Positions 1 through 11,605 are shown, counted from the stretch's first letter. The stretch: 64,000 nucleotides of DNA from Rhizoclosmatium globosum (GCA_002104985.1 MCGO01000038.1:248001-312000); one strand, 5' to 3'. Notes: generated by a model not told the origin, from the letters alone. Numbers and translations: made by a program.

Positions 1-2306
1 TCCTCTGGGTCTTCAGGGTCAAGAGCGATAGAGGTTTCTTCGGGAGTCAGAGTGTTTCCAATCGATTTTGCGATTGCCTTGGCTTTCGCGCGTTTCTTGC
101 GGCGGACTACCATAAAGGCTTTTGATTTTGAAAACTTTTCAAGCATTTTGAGGAATATGTGGACAGTCTCGACAAGATTCTTGAGGTAACTGGTTGTTTT
201 GTGTCAGTCAAGATCTTACAAGTTTCAACAATTAACCTGAAAGACTGATCTTTAAAGGTTTTGCATAGATGCGCGATGGACTCGATAATAAACGCTTCAT
301 AGTACAGATTGTTTTGAATGTTGTTGGATGCATCTTGGTATTCTTCGTTTCCTGACGCAGCCATTGCGTTCAATGTAACAAGCTAGTGAAATGAATTATT
401 GACATTCTTTCTTATCATAGCAGCATCTATACCATCTGTTTCAGACATTCAAGGGCTGACTGTAGCTCGGGCCATTTCTGCAAATCAGTTTTAGCCAACT
501 CTCTTGGCAAATCCATATTGTAACCTTTTCGTCCAAATAAATCTGCATTCTTTTTGTCACAAAGAGCATAGACCTAGAATTGATGAAATCGGTGACAGTA
601 TCAAAGTCGAACTTCTCCTTCTCCACAGGGTCGACAACCTAAAATATGCAGCGTTAGCAGCGACTTCTAACATGGTTATGGGGAGTATGTACCTTTTTGA
701 GAAGGTCAACTTGATACTCCAAAAAGAATCGAACAAGAACAAGAAATCGCACAAAGTCGCCATCCACAACGTGCTGTCGTTCCTTATCAATATCATCTTT
801 CACGGATGCAATCAATGCTGTAAATTTTGGTTATTAGAAAAGAGACATGGGCTCTACTCCATTTGAAATACAAACAATTGAAAGAGTTTTCCAAAAACGA
901 ATCGGCAGTCTCTCGAAGCACTTGTTTCGCTTGTTCATCGCGGATTACAGTTTTCGTGATGGTTTCCTATCAAATTTGTGAGCACATTCATTGGCGAAGA
1001 TTGTCACTGGCAACTCACTGCTTGTCCTTTCCGAACAGCGCGTCCTTTCGTCTTTCCGATATCCATAGCATTTTCCACAGACTTCAGTGCCGTCGATGTA
1101 CTGAAAAAGTTGACTTGTTGGCCATTCTATTGTTGGACAATTAGATGCTACCTCGAAATTGAAAATCTCATACCCCAAGATTCAACGATAAGGTTCCACC
1201 AAACCGCGAATGTCTACTCTTCATAGGCCGTGCGGCTTTCGATGTCAACTCTTGCTTCGCAAGTTTCAACAAGTTGTCGTTTTGAATAACCTAAGTCAAA
1301 CACGCACATTAGTCAAATCCAAATAAAGTAGAGAATAGCATACATCCGTATCCTCGAGAATAGAAGCACAAGTGCGTTCCCGAAATACAAGGTACCAAAT
1401 CTCAAGAATGAGCATGTTATACTCTGAAAACTCTTTCTCGTCCATAGACGCCGCGAACGTGAGCAACAAAGCGAGAATATTCGATTCATGGAAACAAACA
1501 ATGAGACGTTCCTGGAGAGCGGCGCGATAGTTGAATTCAGAAGATGATTTTGCAGAGACTTGAGGGTCTTTGATGGCGAGAAGGTTGCGGAAGAGTGTGA
1601 GAATGAGTCGAATTTTCGCATTGTCTTTCTCACGGCGGTCTCTGTTGCAATTGCGTGTTTAGATTTGATGTTGTGTCCAATGTATGGGTCAAAACCTATG
1701 AGGAATCGCAAGTGACTTGAGCAGGACCTGCATGATCTTTTCAAGCACTGCTGTATTCAGAAATGCTTCTTTGTACTTGAGCAATACTTCCATTTGATTC
1801 GGTGAGTGTTTGTATTCAAGGGATGTTGCCCAAGTGAGGGGAACAACAAGTTCGACTAGGTTGAGGGTCAGTACATCAACCAGCTGCTAGTACCAGATGC
1901 CTACCAATCAACATTGCGCGTTTGTAGTCCTTCTCGACATCAGTCGCAAGCAGCAGGGGCAGCAAGTCCCGTCCGAGCACATTCCACTCGCCCAGAACAC
2001 CGTACACATCTCTCTCCGGTGTTTCATTGTCCGCACGCAGGATCTTCTTGAGGTCCCTGAGACAGTCTGTTTCGTGGATAGTTTAAACCAAGTCAGATGG
2101 CAAAGTAGTTGGAAAAGCAGTGCCAAACCAGAGGCTTCGTCGCCAGGAACGTAAACCTTTCCGCCAGTTTCGAGACTGTCTTCGAAGCCGCCGAGCGCTG
2201 AACAAATGTTGAGCACTCGGTTGCGGTCGTCGTCTTGTCGGGCGAGCCGCGTTTCCTCGAGTTGCGTGTGGTAGGCGAGTGTTGGATCCATCTTGTTTTC
2301 GGACAC
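1..2306 (-). CDS. TIMELESS: Timeless/Tof1/Swi1 fork-protection protein, N-terminal part (3' end outside the window)
   Basis: Replication fork protection factor that, with Tipin/Csm3, couples helicase and polymerase and mediates the S-phase checkpoint in the nucleus. Reading leftwards from 2306 (or the second Met at 2291), exon 1 gives the family N-terminus with the hallmark 'NICSALGGFED'. A 62-nt intron (2067-2128) joins phase 1 to DCLRDLKKILRADNE, which matches the Timeless N-domain, then 'LGEWNVLGRDLLPLLLA'. A second intron of about 49 nt, with a TACTGAC branch site, leads into VELVVPLTWATSLEY. Later exons carry 'FDPYIGHNIKSKHAIATE', 'FRNLLAIKDPQVSAKS' and, at the left edge, 'RKKRAKAKAIAKSIGNTL'. 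The C-terminal half is off the window. Family identity is from recognised motif order. Start choice (2306 or 2291) is open. Confidence 0.85.
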
Positions 2307-2309
2307 TCA

Positions 2310-3050
2310 CTCGATACCTAATTTTAAATGAAGAACGTAACAAATGCATACAAGTATAGAAGCCACTATGAAATTCTTTTCAAGAGATAAATGAAGAAAA
2401 GAAGAGTGCTTGTGAATTGGTTGTGAGACCATTTACAGTGAAACTGGGAGAGATGCATGCCTAACAGGCACAGAATAGGCCGACAAAAACATGTACTCGG
2501 CTGCGTAAAGGCACTTACGTTCCTTCAATGGTGGATGCCTCCTGCAGTGAAGTACCCCAATTTCTCACAGAATGGCATACTCACGTGTGGTACTCCCATA
2601 AATTCAAGAATGACCCACCATTGAAAAGGATTTGATGTTTGTCCCTCAATTACCGTACTATGCCACTATTGGCCTTCTGTACTAAACTAACTCCCAAACA
2701 AACTATGGGATCATCCCGACGTATTCGCGTCGAATTATTGCACCAAATTATTACATTCTCCTGTAGCTCTGTCAATCGAAATGCTCAGAATCAGATTTCA
2801 ATCATGATTGTATCGAAATCCACCTCCATCCATACAATGCGTAAGTCAATTCCACACCAAATCCATCTATAAAATAGGCAATATATTCGATCATTACGAG
2901 TAGGATCAATGCGGCTCGGAAGATGTTATATGTTTTTGAGAGTTGTTTATTGAAGCTGTGGGATCTGACTGAATGAATCCGACACACAAGATCGACGAGA
3001 CTGAGTTAGAAGGAGGGTATTCGATTTGAGGGGTAGGTGGATAGTCTAGA
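2310..3050. other. intergenic stretch, no gene recognised
   Basis: About 740 bases between the start of the Timeless gene and the stop of NDUFA5. It holds only short open frames on both strands with no conserved motif and no RNA gene I can fold. It should include the Timeless promoter and the 3' UTR of NDUFA5. Confidence 0.5.
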
Positions 3051-3055
3051 CGAGA

Positions 3056-3575
3056 GGGGTGGACCATTGGCCTTCTGGGACCTTCGCCTCAAGGGGCTTC
3101 CAAGCCTATAAAACAACAGGTAAGCACACCGAGCAACAGATCGAAACAAGCAATCTGAACAAATTCAACGCACCTCCCACTCGGCCATCTTATTAATCAA
3201 ACTGATCTCAGCCTCGGCCTGAGTGAGCAGCTCTTCGATGGTCCCGTTGTCGATCTTCTCTTCAATCGCAGCCACGTCCCAAGTTCTCTTCGACAATCTT
3301 GATTCGCGAGGCTGTCACGGCTTCGACGCTTTGGCGGAACGCGAACGAGGCCGGAAGTCGGTTCGCAGACGTGTGTTGGATTCGGTGGAGGAGCACGAGG
3401 AGCTCGGCTCGGGCGTTGGGGTGCACTGCGAGGCCGGTTAGGAGCGTGCTTTCTTCACCTTGGACGGGCTTGGCGGGGAGGCGGCTGCAAAGAACATTTT
3501 GGTTGTGTGTTTTGTTGTGTAAATACGAAAGAGAAAAAAGAGAATTAAATGTAGAACCTATTTAGTAAACCGCAT
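3056..3575 (-). CDS. NDUFA5: NADH dehydrogenase (complex I) subunit NDUFA5 / 29.9 kDa-type
   Basis: Accessory subunit of the mitochondrial complex I matrix arm (ETC_C1_NDUFA5 family). Residues read in order: TGLAVHPNARAELLVLLHRI, a helix-rich middle with SRIKIVEENL, EELLTQAEAEISLINKMAEW, and the family-typical C-terminus KPLEAKVPEGQWSTPLV, stop at 3056. An intron lies just before the last exon (GTGCGT...TTATAG). The best start is ATG CG at 3575, spliced to CCGCCTCCCC to give MRRLPAKPVQGEE; this start lies inside the last codons of the upstream gene. Near 3278 (a CCC run on +) the frame must shift by one base to go from VEENL to DVAAIEEKI, which I read as an assembly indel. Function is certain from the family; the short exon 1 is inference. 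Confidence 0.8.
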
Positions 3576-4369
3576 ACACCTGACTGCCGTCCTCCTCCCA
3601 ATCTTGTACCAGCACTGGCTCAAACTTCGCTTCTTCTGTCTGCACATTACTCAATGACGATCGTGCCTTGCTCTTCATCTTGCACCATTCAACTATGACG
3701 ACTGAGTTATTCCATACATGTAATAAAAGAACAACAGTACCGTGATTCATCCATGGTAGTGTGTGGTCTCGATGTTGAAGTTTGTGGCTCGTCGGAATTC
3801 CTCCTGACTGGCTGTTCTCCTGTGCGCAAGTAATTAAATTCGTTAAGTTAATTGATGTTGAAAGCTTTTCACTTACTTTTGGCACTGTACGGGCGAGGAA
3901 ATGTGGATGTCTTGCTTCAATGTTCCTTGCCATCAGATGTGTCAAACAAGACATGTCCTGTTTCATCTTATGGAAAATGAAATAATGACAATACACATTA
4001 ACTTGGTAGGAAAGAAACGGCTTACATTTTTGGGACTTTGCAATACCTCGAAACAACTCCATTCGATCCTGATGCAGCACAGTCAAGCTATTCATTTGCC
4101 TCAAAACTATCTTTGCCTGAATGCAGTGATGTTCGAATTGGTGGGAGTCGTTTGAGATGGTGTTATTTTGATGCTGAAGAGATCCTACTGAAGTAGAGGG
4201 TCGAACCATTATTTGCGTCTCTATCCAACGAATTAATAATTGTTCTAAAAATTAACTTGGTGATCTTACGAATGAGACTTGACTTGATTTATTCCAATGC
4301 CTGTAAACATATCCAGAAAAGTTAAACAATATTTCAACAACCAGAGGCTCACCTTGTCATAACAGACAT
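3562..4369 (-). CDS. unidentified spliced protein, about 200 aa
   Basis: Exons join in phase through four short introns. The start MSVMTRHWNKSSQVSF is at 4369, then TQIMVRPSTSVGSLQHQNN, a helical stretch IQAKIVLRQMNSLTVLHQDR, LTHLMARNIEARHPHFLART, and the C-terminus KFEPVLVQDWEEDGSQVYAV with stop at 3562. The introns begin GTAAG/GTGAG and end CAG or TAG, with about 50-nt lengths like those of neighbouring genes. I do not recognise the family. It looks like a small soluble, helical protein with an acidic tail. Its last exon overlaps the proposed first codons of NDUFA5 on the same strand, so the two may share a transcript or a 3' UTR/promoter region. Confidence 0.5.
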
Positions 4370-4439
4370 GTTCAAATTGAAATCGCAGGATCCATTCAAT
4401 TGGTGGGCATACTAGATTTAACGGCGTCAGCCTCAATCC

Positions 4440-5270
4440 TGTATTATTCTAACCAAGTTATGTCAGACAAACCTCCAAGAAATTATCCCTGCACGAACCT
4501 TTTAATGCAGCACTTCGTACCGCAATTAACTCCCTTTCCCCCACTCGGTGCCGCACTCTCACCTCGCCCTGTCGCAGAACAGCAACCTGATATACCTCTG
4601 TCCCCCTCCCACTGGCTGGCCTTCCCAATCCGCTCCCCACGGGCAATAACCCATCGTCACTACTAACCGGCCTCGCACTCCAGGCCGACTCAAAACCCCG
4701 CCGCCTCCACCCCAGCAACACTTAACTCTCCCCACACCCAAACCCTCCCGCCCCCACAACCACCTCCACACTCAAACGAACGCCCACCCGTGCGTACTCT
4801 CCCCGTCTCTTGCACGGAAACACTCCGAATAGGTTCCATGGCCCTCAACACACTTTCTCTGTATCTCATACCCACTCGACGTACGGCCGACGACTCCCCT
4901 CAGACCCGTCTCCGATCCTCGTCAAAGTAATTCGAAACCCGTCAACTCGACACCGTGAATTGGTATTCCTTTCCTTGTACCTGCCGTTCCACTTTCGTCG
5001 TTGCTTCTGTGTCGTTAATGCAGTCCGTGTAGGGATCGGGGAAGGGCAGTTGAAGAATTCTGAGTCTGCATCGGAAAGCTTGAGGGGGGGTTGGAGGGTT
5101 GAAGGTATGACTTCGCTTCCAGAGGTCGTTCAAAGACGATGGTTCATGATGTCCTTGACGGATGCTTTGCGTTGGTGTGAACGGGTGGGAGGCAGCCGCG
5201 TTTACGTTTTGGGGCCGAAAGTGGCGTGCGGTTCTTGGGTTGTATCATCTCTGTGGATCGGTTAAAGGTT
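4440..5270. other. GC-richer stretch with unresolved coding potential
   Basis: This stretch has longer open frames on both strands than the surrounding AT-richer spacer: on + about 4810-5265 (151 codons), on - about 4458-4721 and 4942-5133. None shows a family motif or a convincing series of splice sites. Proline/serine-rich readings on + (4500-4900) could be a disordered region of a gene with assembly indels. I cannot choose a strand or product. Confidence 0.25.
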
Positions 5271-5467
5271 GAATATGGGGCTGAAGGTATAGGACTTAAT
5301 GTCATCATGCGCAAAAGTATTCCTCAACTTGTCCATTAATGGCCGAATATTTCTCGTTATTTAAATCTTGGCTGGTCAGTCGCGTCGTAATTGATACAAG
5401 GTGAATGGTATGTGCGCGATTTGATTCATTGGTGATATGAACACGTTCACCGAGAATATGTATCGAT

Positions 5468-6053
5468 TCATAAAGTAGACCAATCCGTATCCTTTTTTTC
5501 ATCAATGAATATTAAACACCATAAAATATCACATAAAATAAACTGACCTTGATGCCGTTAAATATCATACGAGCCAACTCTACCCCTCCTGCCTCCTCCG
5601 GTCTTTTACGCCGCCCTTCATCATCTCGACTTTCCTGATCTTCACCATCCTCCTCAGTTTCCTGCTACAAGACCAATGCACAAACAATCAAAGCGCCACT
5701 ACCCTATCTACATGTAGACTGAGCTACGCGAGACGTATTTTATCTGTTTTCGCAACTGCGACCATTTGGTTTGCGGGAACTAAGGCCACACCAATATGCG
5801 GAGGTGGAAGAGTCCATACCGGCTCCTCAGCGCCCAATTTAAGAGAATCCAACGAATTTGTTTCGAAGTAGAATTCTTGTACACCACTTGCAATAAGTGA
5901 AAGGAATCTTGCCACTGGATGTCGCGCCACCCCAGGATTCGTTTGAGTTGTGTGTGCCGGTCCGTTTTTTTTAGGATCCGTATATCCCACGATACCCTTA
6001 GCAAAACCAATCGTTATTTAGAATCGTGTTTAATCAGTCATACCATTGAAGGC
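5468..6053 (-). CDS. unidentified small spliced protein
   Basis: Start ATG at 6053 gives MAPSM, then a 48-nt intron (GTATGA...GCTAAG) leads to GIVGYTDPKKNGPAHTTQTN, PVARFLSLIASGVQEFYFET and EEPVWTLPPPHIGVALVPAN. After another intron an acidic and basic stretch follows (EEDGEDQESRDDEGRRKR), then VELARMIFNGIK. A last intron (GTCAGT...AAAAAG) gives the short end DTDWSTL and the stop at 5468. The exact donor of the second intron is unsure. The family is not recognised; composition is that of a real nuclear protein with a charged linker. It starts about 40 bases after the stop of the next upstream gene on the same strand. Confidence 0.4.
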
Positions 6054-6094
6054 GCCATCACCAACAACCTCACAACATCTCCCCACTCAACAAA

Positions 6095-6760
6095 CTAGTC
6101 TCCAAAACTCTTCTTCGCCATTTCAAAACGCGTGACCCAGCTCCGGATTCTTTCGAAACAATCGCCTCCTCCCTCAACTTGTCGGGCCTTTTCACACCCT
6201 CCCATCCCAACGACTTCCACTGTGTGGTTGGGAAACGTAAAAATACGGACTACAAGCGCGAACTTTGTTCCGTGGATATTTCATACCTCAAGATCTTTGA
6301 GTGGGGTTTTGGTTTGTGGTCCACGAATTCTGTTTTATCAGGTTTAGCCACGAGTATCTGCACCCGAGTGGGTGATACGTATATGTGGGAAGACTGTGAC
6401 ACTCCTCGCATTCTTTGTGCGAGGAGGTGCGACGAGTTTCCGGGGAGGAGCGGAGTCTCTTTGTACAAAGAAGCTTCCAGTTTTTCGAGCATTTTGGACG
6501 TGTAAACGTCGCCTGAGCGTCGAAGCTCTAGATACGCAATTCCAGCGCTTAAGATTGACGAGAGAAGTATATGTGTTTAGGACCTGTTCTGTTGACGCGT
6601 TAACTCAGTTTGAACTAGGTGCATATCCTAAGATTCTTTGATTGATGGTAGATCCACTGATTTCAGAAGAAGGTAGGGTTTTGAAGCTGTGGGAGACGCT
6701 TGGGTTTGAGTGGCTTTGGTTGGAGGACCAGTCCATTATTTGAATTGGTTGCGTCATCAT
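6095..6760 (-). CDS. unidentified protein, approx. 180-200 aa
   Basis: The clearest part reads AYLELRRSGDVYTSKMLEKL, LYKETPLLPGNSSHLLAQRM, SSHIYVSPTRVQILVAKPDK, KPHSKILRYEISTEQSSRLV, FPNHTVEVVGMGGCEKARQV, GGDCFERIRSWVTRFEMAKK, and stops at TAG 6095. A possible N-terminal exon with MMTQPIQIMDWSSNQ begins at 6760, but its splice to the main exon is not settled. The alternating hydrophobic pattern suggests a beta-rich domain followed by a helix. I cannot name a family. A single-base error near the stop could fuse it to the gene starting at 6053. Confidence 0.4.
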
Positions 6761-7024
6761 TTTTGTTTTGGGCAGTGTTTGCCGCGAAAAAGAGTTTGTC
6801 AGTGTTTCTTCATGATAACGAAGAGAATATAAAAGATTCTCGTTTTCTTCAGTTTCGTTGAAGTGACGTGGTTGGATTGAAATAGCTCAACGTTCCACAG
6901 TCAAACTGTAATAGATATGGAGAGTTTTATTGTAGATTCTCCCAGAATGCGGTGCCGCCATATTGGTAAAGGGCAAAGTGAATAAATGAAATCGAATGGT
7001 CAACATCTGTGTCTAAGATCCAGT

Positions 7025-7576
7025 TCACTCTTCATCCTCAGAATCAGAATCAGAATCACTTCTCCTCATTCAGAATATCATCACTTTCAGAATTCGTTCT
7101 CAGAGTCAGAATCCTCATCGTCGTTTCCATCATGTCTCTAGCCTCATTGGCATATGATTTTCTGTTTTGTCAGTGTCAGAGCTGACATCGATTTCAAATC
7201 TAGGCATACCTGGGTACTCCTAAAACCACAATTGCATCGCTCTGAACTGCTCAACACAAGTCCCAATCTTTTGGTTCCTGGGTAGAGTAGACGAAACAGC
7301 TTGAAGGCTTTCTTTGAACTTTTCACACGGCGGCTGGGTCTTGGGCCCGAGGCAAGGGGCAGTCCATTTGATTTCACCTGTATATAGTAGTTGAGAATGG
7401 GTGTATAGGCAAGGAGGGCAGGCAATACCAGTCTCAGGTTGTATGCTTGAGCCTGCCTGGGAAGCTGGATCGTTGCAGTTTTCCTGATGGCTCTTTGCTC
7501 CTCCTGTTGCTGTGTTGGAGACTTCTGGTTCTACGGGCTTGGACTGATCGTTCTGGGGAATGTTGAATGATGGCAT
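7025..7576 (-). pseudogene. CHCHD4: decayed MIA40/CHCHD4-like intermembrane-space import oxidoreductase
   Basis: MIA40 oxidises and traps cysteine-rich proteins in the mitochondrial intermembrane space through a CPC motif and a twin CX9C helical hairpin. Here GEIKWTAPCLGPKTQPPCEK and GTCVEQFRAMQ align with the family. However, CPC has become APC in frame (two small indels would restore the TGC-CCN-TGC order), the second cysteine of the first CX9C is lost, and the last CX9C cysteine codon is TGG. The following CAG is TAG, a stop. After it the typical YPGMP segment and Asp/Ser/Glu-rich tail (about 7025-7140) continue in other frames. Several indels plus lost cysteines mark a dead copy. A functional MIA40 must lie elsewhere, since the protein is essential. 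Confidence 0.7.
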
Positions 7577-7785
7577 TTGGGTGGTTGAGAGAAAAACAAC
7601 CAATCCTTTCAGACACAAAAATCCACATTGGGTCAACGATGTGAGCACCTTCACGCAATCGTGCCCAAATATTCCCCCCCCCTCCCCCATCAAATTAATC
7701 CTTGATTATCCATCAGTGCTGTGGTCCTGAAGCACCACTTACCCACAGGCCGAGCTTCTTGCTGCCGAGGCCTCTTTGCTTCTGA

Positions 7786-8560
7786 TTGCCAACTTTCTGC
7801 GTCGCTGAAGTCGCGCTCAAAGTGCGGCAGGGAACAATGGACGGCCGCCGAAAGTTGGACTTCTTCAAGGGTACTTTAACGCACTTCAATCCCAATATCT
7901 CATGTACCAATCTATGTATTCATCAGGCAAACAACCTGTCAATGCCCCTGCGGGTCCATACAAAGAACCAAAGAGACCTGAGATCAAAGATCAGAGAAGC
8001 TGCCGAAGAGCAGTTGCGGACTTCTCAAACAAGGATTCCTTTATCCGTGTTGACAAGCAGCCAAGTAAAGGCTCTGACCTCCAGCAGCACCAGGTAATTC
8101 GTCCAGATGCATACTAGTCTGGGTCTATGAGGTGCGCAAGTGGTGGGCAAAGTTTGGCTGGTTTCGGTATCCCTCGGTGTCATTTTCGCAGGGTCTCCTT
8201 TCAACTATGGCTGCATTCATGCGACAAGGTGTATACTACTTGTCAACTGTTTTGCTCTTTGGATTTACTTGGTGTCTTCTTCGCAATTGCTATCGTTGCG
8301 TTGATTATTTGGGTTTGTTGAGGTGGGCAACTGACGAGGTGATGCTATTCCCAACTTGTTTGCTGATGTCGGGAGTATTGAGTCGTTTAATTCAACTTGG
8401 GAGTGAGACCGCAATAATTTTCAACGCTGTCCCCTGTTAACCCAAGATTTGCAGATGGGATGCACCAAAGGGAACCAAGGGAAAATACAGCAAAGCAGAA
8501 CAGTGATGATGAAGGAGAAGGAAAGGCGGCTGCTGCCGAGGGTGATGCTGATGATGAATA
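7786..8560 (+). pseudogene. possible degenerate coding relic, family unknown
   Basis: Several overlapping short frames read like broken protein: SGKQPVNAPAGPYKEPKRPE, LRSKIREAAEEQLRTSQ, a hydrophobic segment with GVYYLSTVLLFGFTWCLL (8132-8440), and an acidic end DDEGEGKAAAAEGDADDE before TAA near 8560. Frames change without plausible splice sites. It lies next to the MIA40 relic, so this may be one patch of decaying DNA. I cannot name the parent gene. Confidence 0.3.
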
Positions 8561-8913
8561 AAGGATCACTGAAATAACTTTTGCCTCTTTTAACGAGTTC
8601 CCTTGGTCTCTTGTTCATATACAATACATTTGCGTTTGTATATGGAAAAGCTGAAAGTCTGCCCATGGACCACAATGGTTTCGAAAATTGCCCGCAAATC
8701 TCGAAGATAGATCCTAACGGCTCAGCTCAACTGAGTCCTCAAGATGGCTCACCAGCAAAAGTTCCGCGAAGGCTTAAGTACCACTGCTTCAGAAAATCGA
8801 AAGCGTAAATAGAGTTCTAGCCAGATGATGAACTGAGTGAATATTGTGATATTCCTGGATCCTTTCACCAAGTTGGCAAATCAAAATGTGAACCTTCACA
8901 ACTAGCGGATCAG

Positions 8914-11605
8914 TTGATTTCGGCTCACATTTTAGAGTTGGAGTCCGTTTTCCTGGCCGAAAGAATTACACAGCGGGCCATGAGTGGAAACAAACGAAGA
9001 GATCGTCAATATATTCAGAAAAACGCAACACAGGCGCATCACAAAGAAAAAGGGCCCCAAGAGTTGGGCCAAGTGATCAGCAACGACGCGTTCGATGAGA
9101 GCGACTCACAAATTGCACTTCATCGAAAAAACACTAATACAAGTGTTCATTCATCACCAAAACCAATCCGTACCAAACTTTATGGTGGAGGCGATTTATT
9201 GAGTGTATCTACTTTCAGCGTGGCATCAGGAATGCTCCGTCGAAAATCATCAAATGGAAGCACATTCTCAACATCGTCTGGAAAAACTGAAAAACCACGA
9301 AAATTCCAAACAACGAATAAGCCCCGCCAACAAAGTCTTTTTGGGAATGCCGCATTTGATCAATTTGCAACTATAACACAATCAAAGGATGAAGACGAAA
9401 GTGGCCCTCCACCTCCAAAAAAGGGGATCTCGTCAAGTAAAGCGCGGTGGGGGGCAATTAAAGCAACAGTGCAATTGAAATCTGTAGCTCGAAATGCAAA
9501 AGGTCTCCGTGAATCAACTGTATCTGCACCAGAAACTCCGGTCAACAAGCCCGCAAGCGAATTTGACAAATCCAAAGAAGTCAGCATAACAGTAGAACCA
9601 GCTGATCCTGTTGTTTCTGGAAACGAAGAAGAGGCGAGATTATCAAGAAATCAGCGAGTTTCGTTTCAATCAACTTCTACTTCTCCAGCAACCAGAAACT
9701 TCCCGTTACAACGTGACGCCGAAGACAGGAAATCAAATGCGCGAAAATCAGCGAAGGACGAGTTTCAAAACCAATATTTTGCCCTATGTTCTTACTTCCT
9801 GCTTATGACAACAAGGGACGTCTTCTTAACTTGGAACAATTTGATCGATCTGATTTTGACGATGCCACGTTCAGGCTTTGTGGATTCCATCCAAGATCGG
9901 TCTTTATTTCGTATTGGGACTTCACGATGGCTGGTGAGGCCTAAAAGCCTGTTCCATCTATGCAGTACAGTAATATTTTTCCTCAGGGATATATGCGTGT
10001 GCTTTGTGGCTGATTCCGTTTTCTATTTGCTACCAATCAACACGGTGGGATTTATTTCCATCTCCATCAGTTCCGTCAACATTCACAACCACGATTTCCG
10101 TCATGTAAGTTTAAGTATACTATGCACTAAACTGGCAAATTATTGAAGTTTTGGTAGCTATACCATCATTTTTGCATTAGATTCAACAATATCAGCGTTG
10201 ACTCCACACCCTGTCTCAGTCTACGCCATGTGCAGTTTTCGAGACTACGAAATATCACGGCAAAGCCTACCAGTATGGCTCAGAACGTGGTTTAAACAAG
10301 ATTTCGTGTACCACTTTCTCTCAGTGGTATTGTTTACACTTATGTTGTTGCTCCTTTTATGCTCATACCTAACTATACGTAACCCAGATCCCCTTCGACC
10401 TCATATTCCTGTCATTTGATTGTAGTCCATTCCTTCAGCTTTTTCGCGTCCTTCGCCTCGTGACGGCATTACCCCGTGTCTTCAAATGTGCGATGATCAA
10501 AAGAATGAAATCCAACGCCGAAGCAATCGTAGGAACAGGGGTCGCACAAATTTTCCCGATCTGTATTATGATTGCGTTCGTGATACACTGGAACGCGTGC
10601 CTCATGTATCTGTTTGGGAAATGGGCTGGATTTGTAGGATGGGAGAAGGCGTGGGATGATTTCCAGAATGCCTCAATAGGAGGGTTTTACGCGTGGACGT
10701 TTTATCAAACTATGGGGAATATGCTACCTATGAGCTTCATGTGAGTTGCGAGGGAAAATTCTTGGACGTAATTTAGTAACTGCGTTCACTACAGGTTCCA
10801 TACAGTCATTGAACAAGTTTTAGGCGTTTGTTCAATGGTCGTAGGATCTATTATGGTGCGTGAATATTAAATTATGGAGTTGTGTATCTGTTGTTGAAAA
10901 ACTCGTTGTGATTGTAGTTTGCAACTCTCATTGGTGCGATTTCTGCCGCAACTCTCTCGTATGATACATCTGGTCGATTATATAATGAGAAGATGGACGA
11001 GCTTGTCGACTATATGAAATGGAAGAACTTTTCAGATGAAACCAAGGACAGGCTTATCAGCTATTACGAAACAAAATACCGTGGAAAGTACTTTGAAGAA
11101 GAAAATCTGTTGGCGAATATGAACGAGTCTTTGAGAACGGTTGGCCTTTTTTGGTGCTGGTGTGAGGATTACTAATGGTTTGGAACAGGAGGTGTCATTG
11201 CACAATACACGAAAGCTGATTGAACAAGTACCGTTCTTGCGAAGACAGGAGAACGACGGCCGTGATGAAATTTTCTTTGGACGTATAGCCGCCGCCTTAC
11301 ACGCATGTTACTTCACGCCAGGTGATTTCATCACAAAACAAGGCGATTCAGGACTGGATATGTTCTTTATTCTGCAAGGAAAAGTCAATGTCCTCGTTAA
11401 TGATACGAAAGTTGTATCCCTATATGATGGTTCCTATATTGGTGAGGTTGCATTGATCACCAAATCACTCAGAACTGCAAGCGTTCAAGCTGCGTTACCT
11501 AGTGTGCTGTATAGATTAACTTGCGACGACTTTAACAAGATATTGACTGACTTTATTGACATGAAAATGCGTGTCGAAGCATTAGCAAAAATTAAAAACG
11601 GGTAA
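8914..11605 (+). CDS. cyclic-nucleotide-gated / HCN-type cation channel
   Basis: Plasma-membrane six-helix channel with a C-terminal cyclic-nucleotide-binding domain. A long disordered, basic N-terminus (ATG 8914, or 8980 MSGNKRRDRQY) is followed, after a probable intron at about 9659-9730, by the pre-S1 motif RLCGFHPRSVFISYWDFTMA. Spliced exons then give S1-S2 (ALWLIPFSICYQ; YTIIFALDSTISALTPHPVS), S4 with spaced basic residues (LFRVLRLVTALPRVFK), and S5 (FPICIMIAFVIHWNACLMYL). The pore helix AWTFYQTMGNMLPMSFM lacks a GYG filter. S6 is VCSMVVGSIMFATLIGAISA and the C-linker follows. The CNBD has YFTPGDFITKQGD and the phosphate cassette GEVALITKSLRTASVQA with its Arg-Thr pair. The stop is at 11605. 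Five introns of 45-75 nt fit in phase. Ligand and ion selectivity are not decided by sequence alone. Confidence 0.85.

Noticed and set aside
4810..5265. 151-codon + frame taken as a gene
   Set aside because: No family motif, no splice support, equally long frames on the other strand; kept only as unresolved coding potential.
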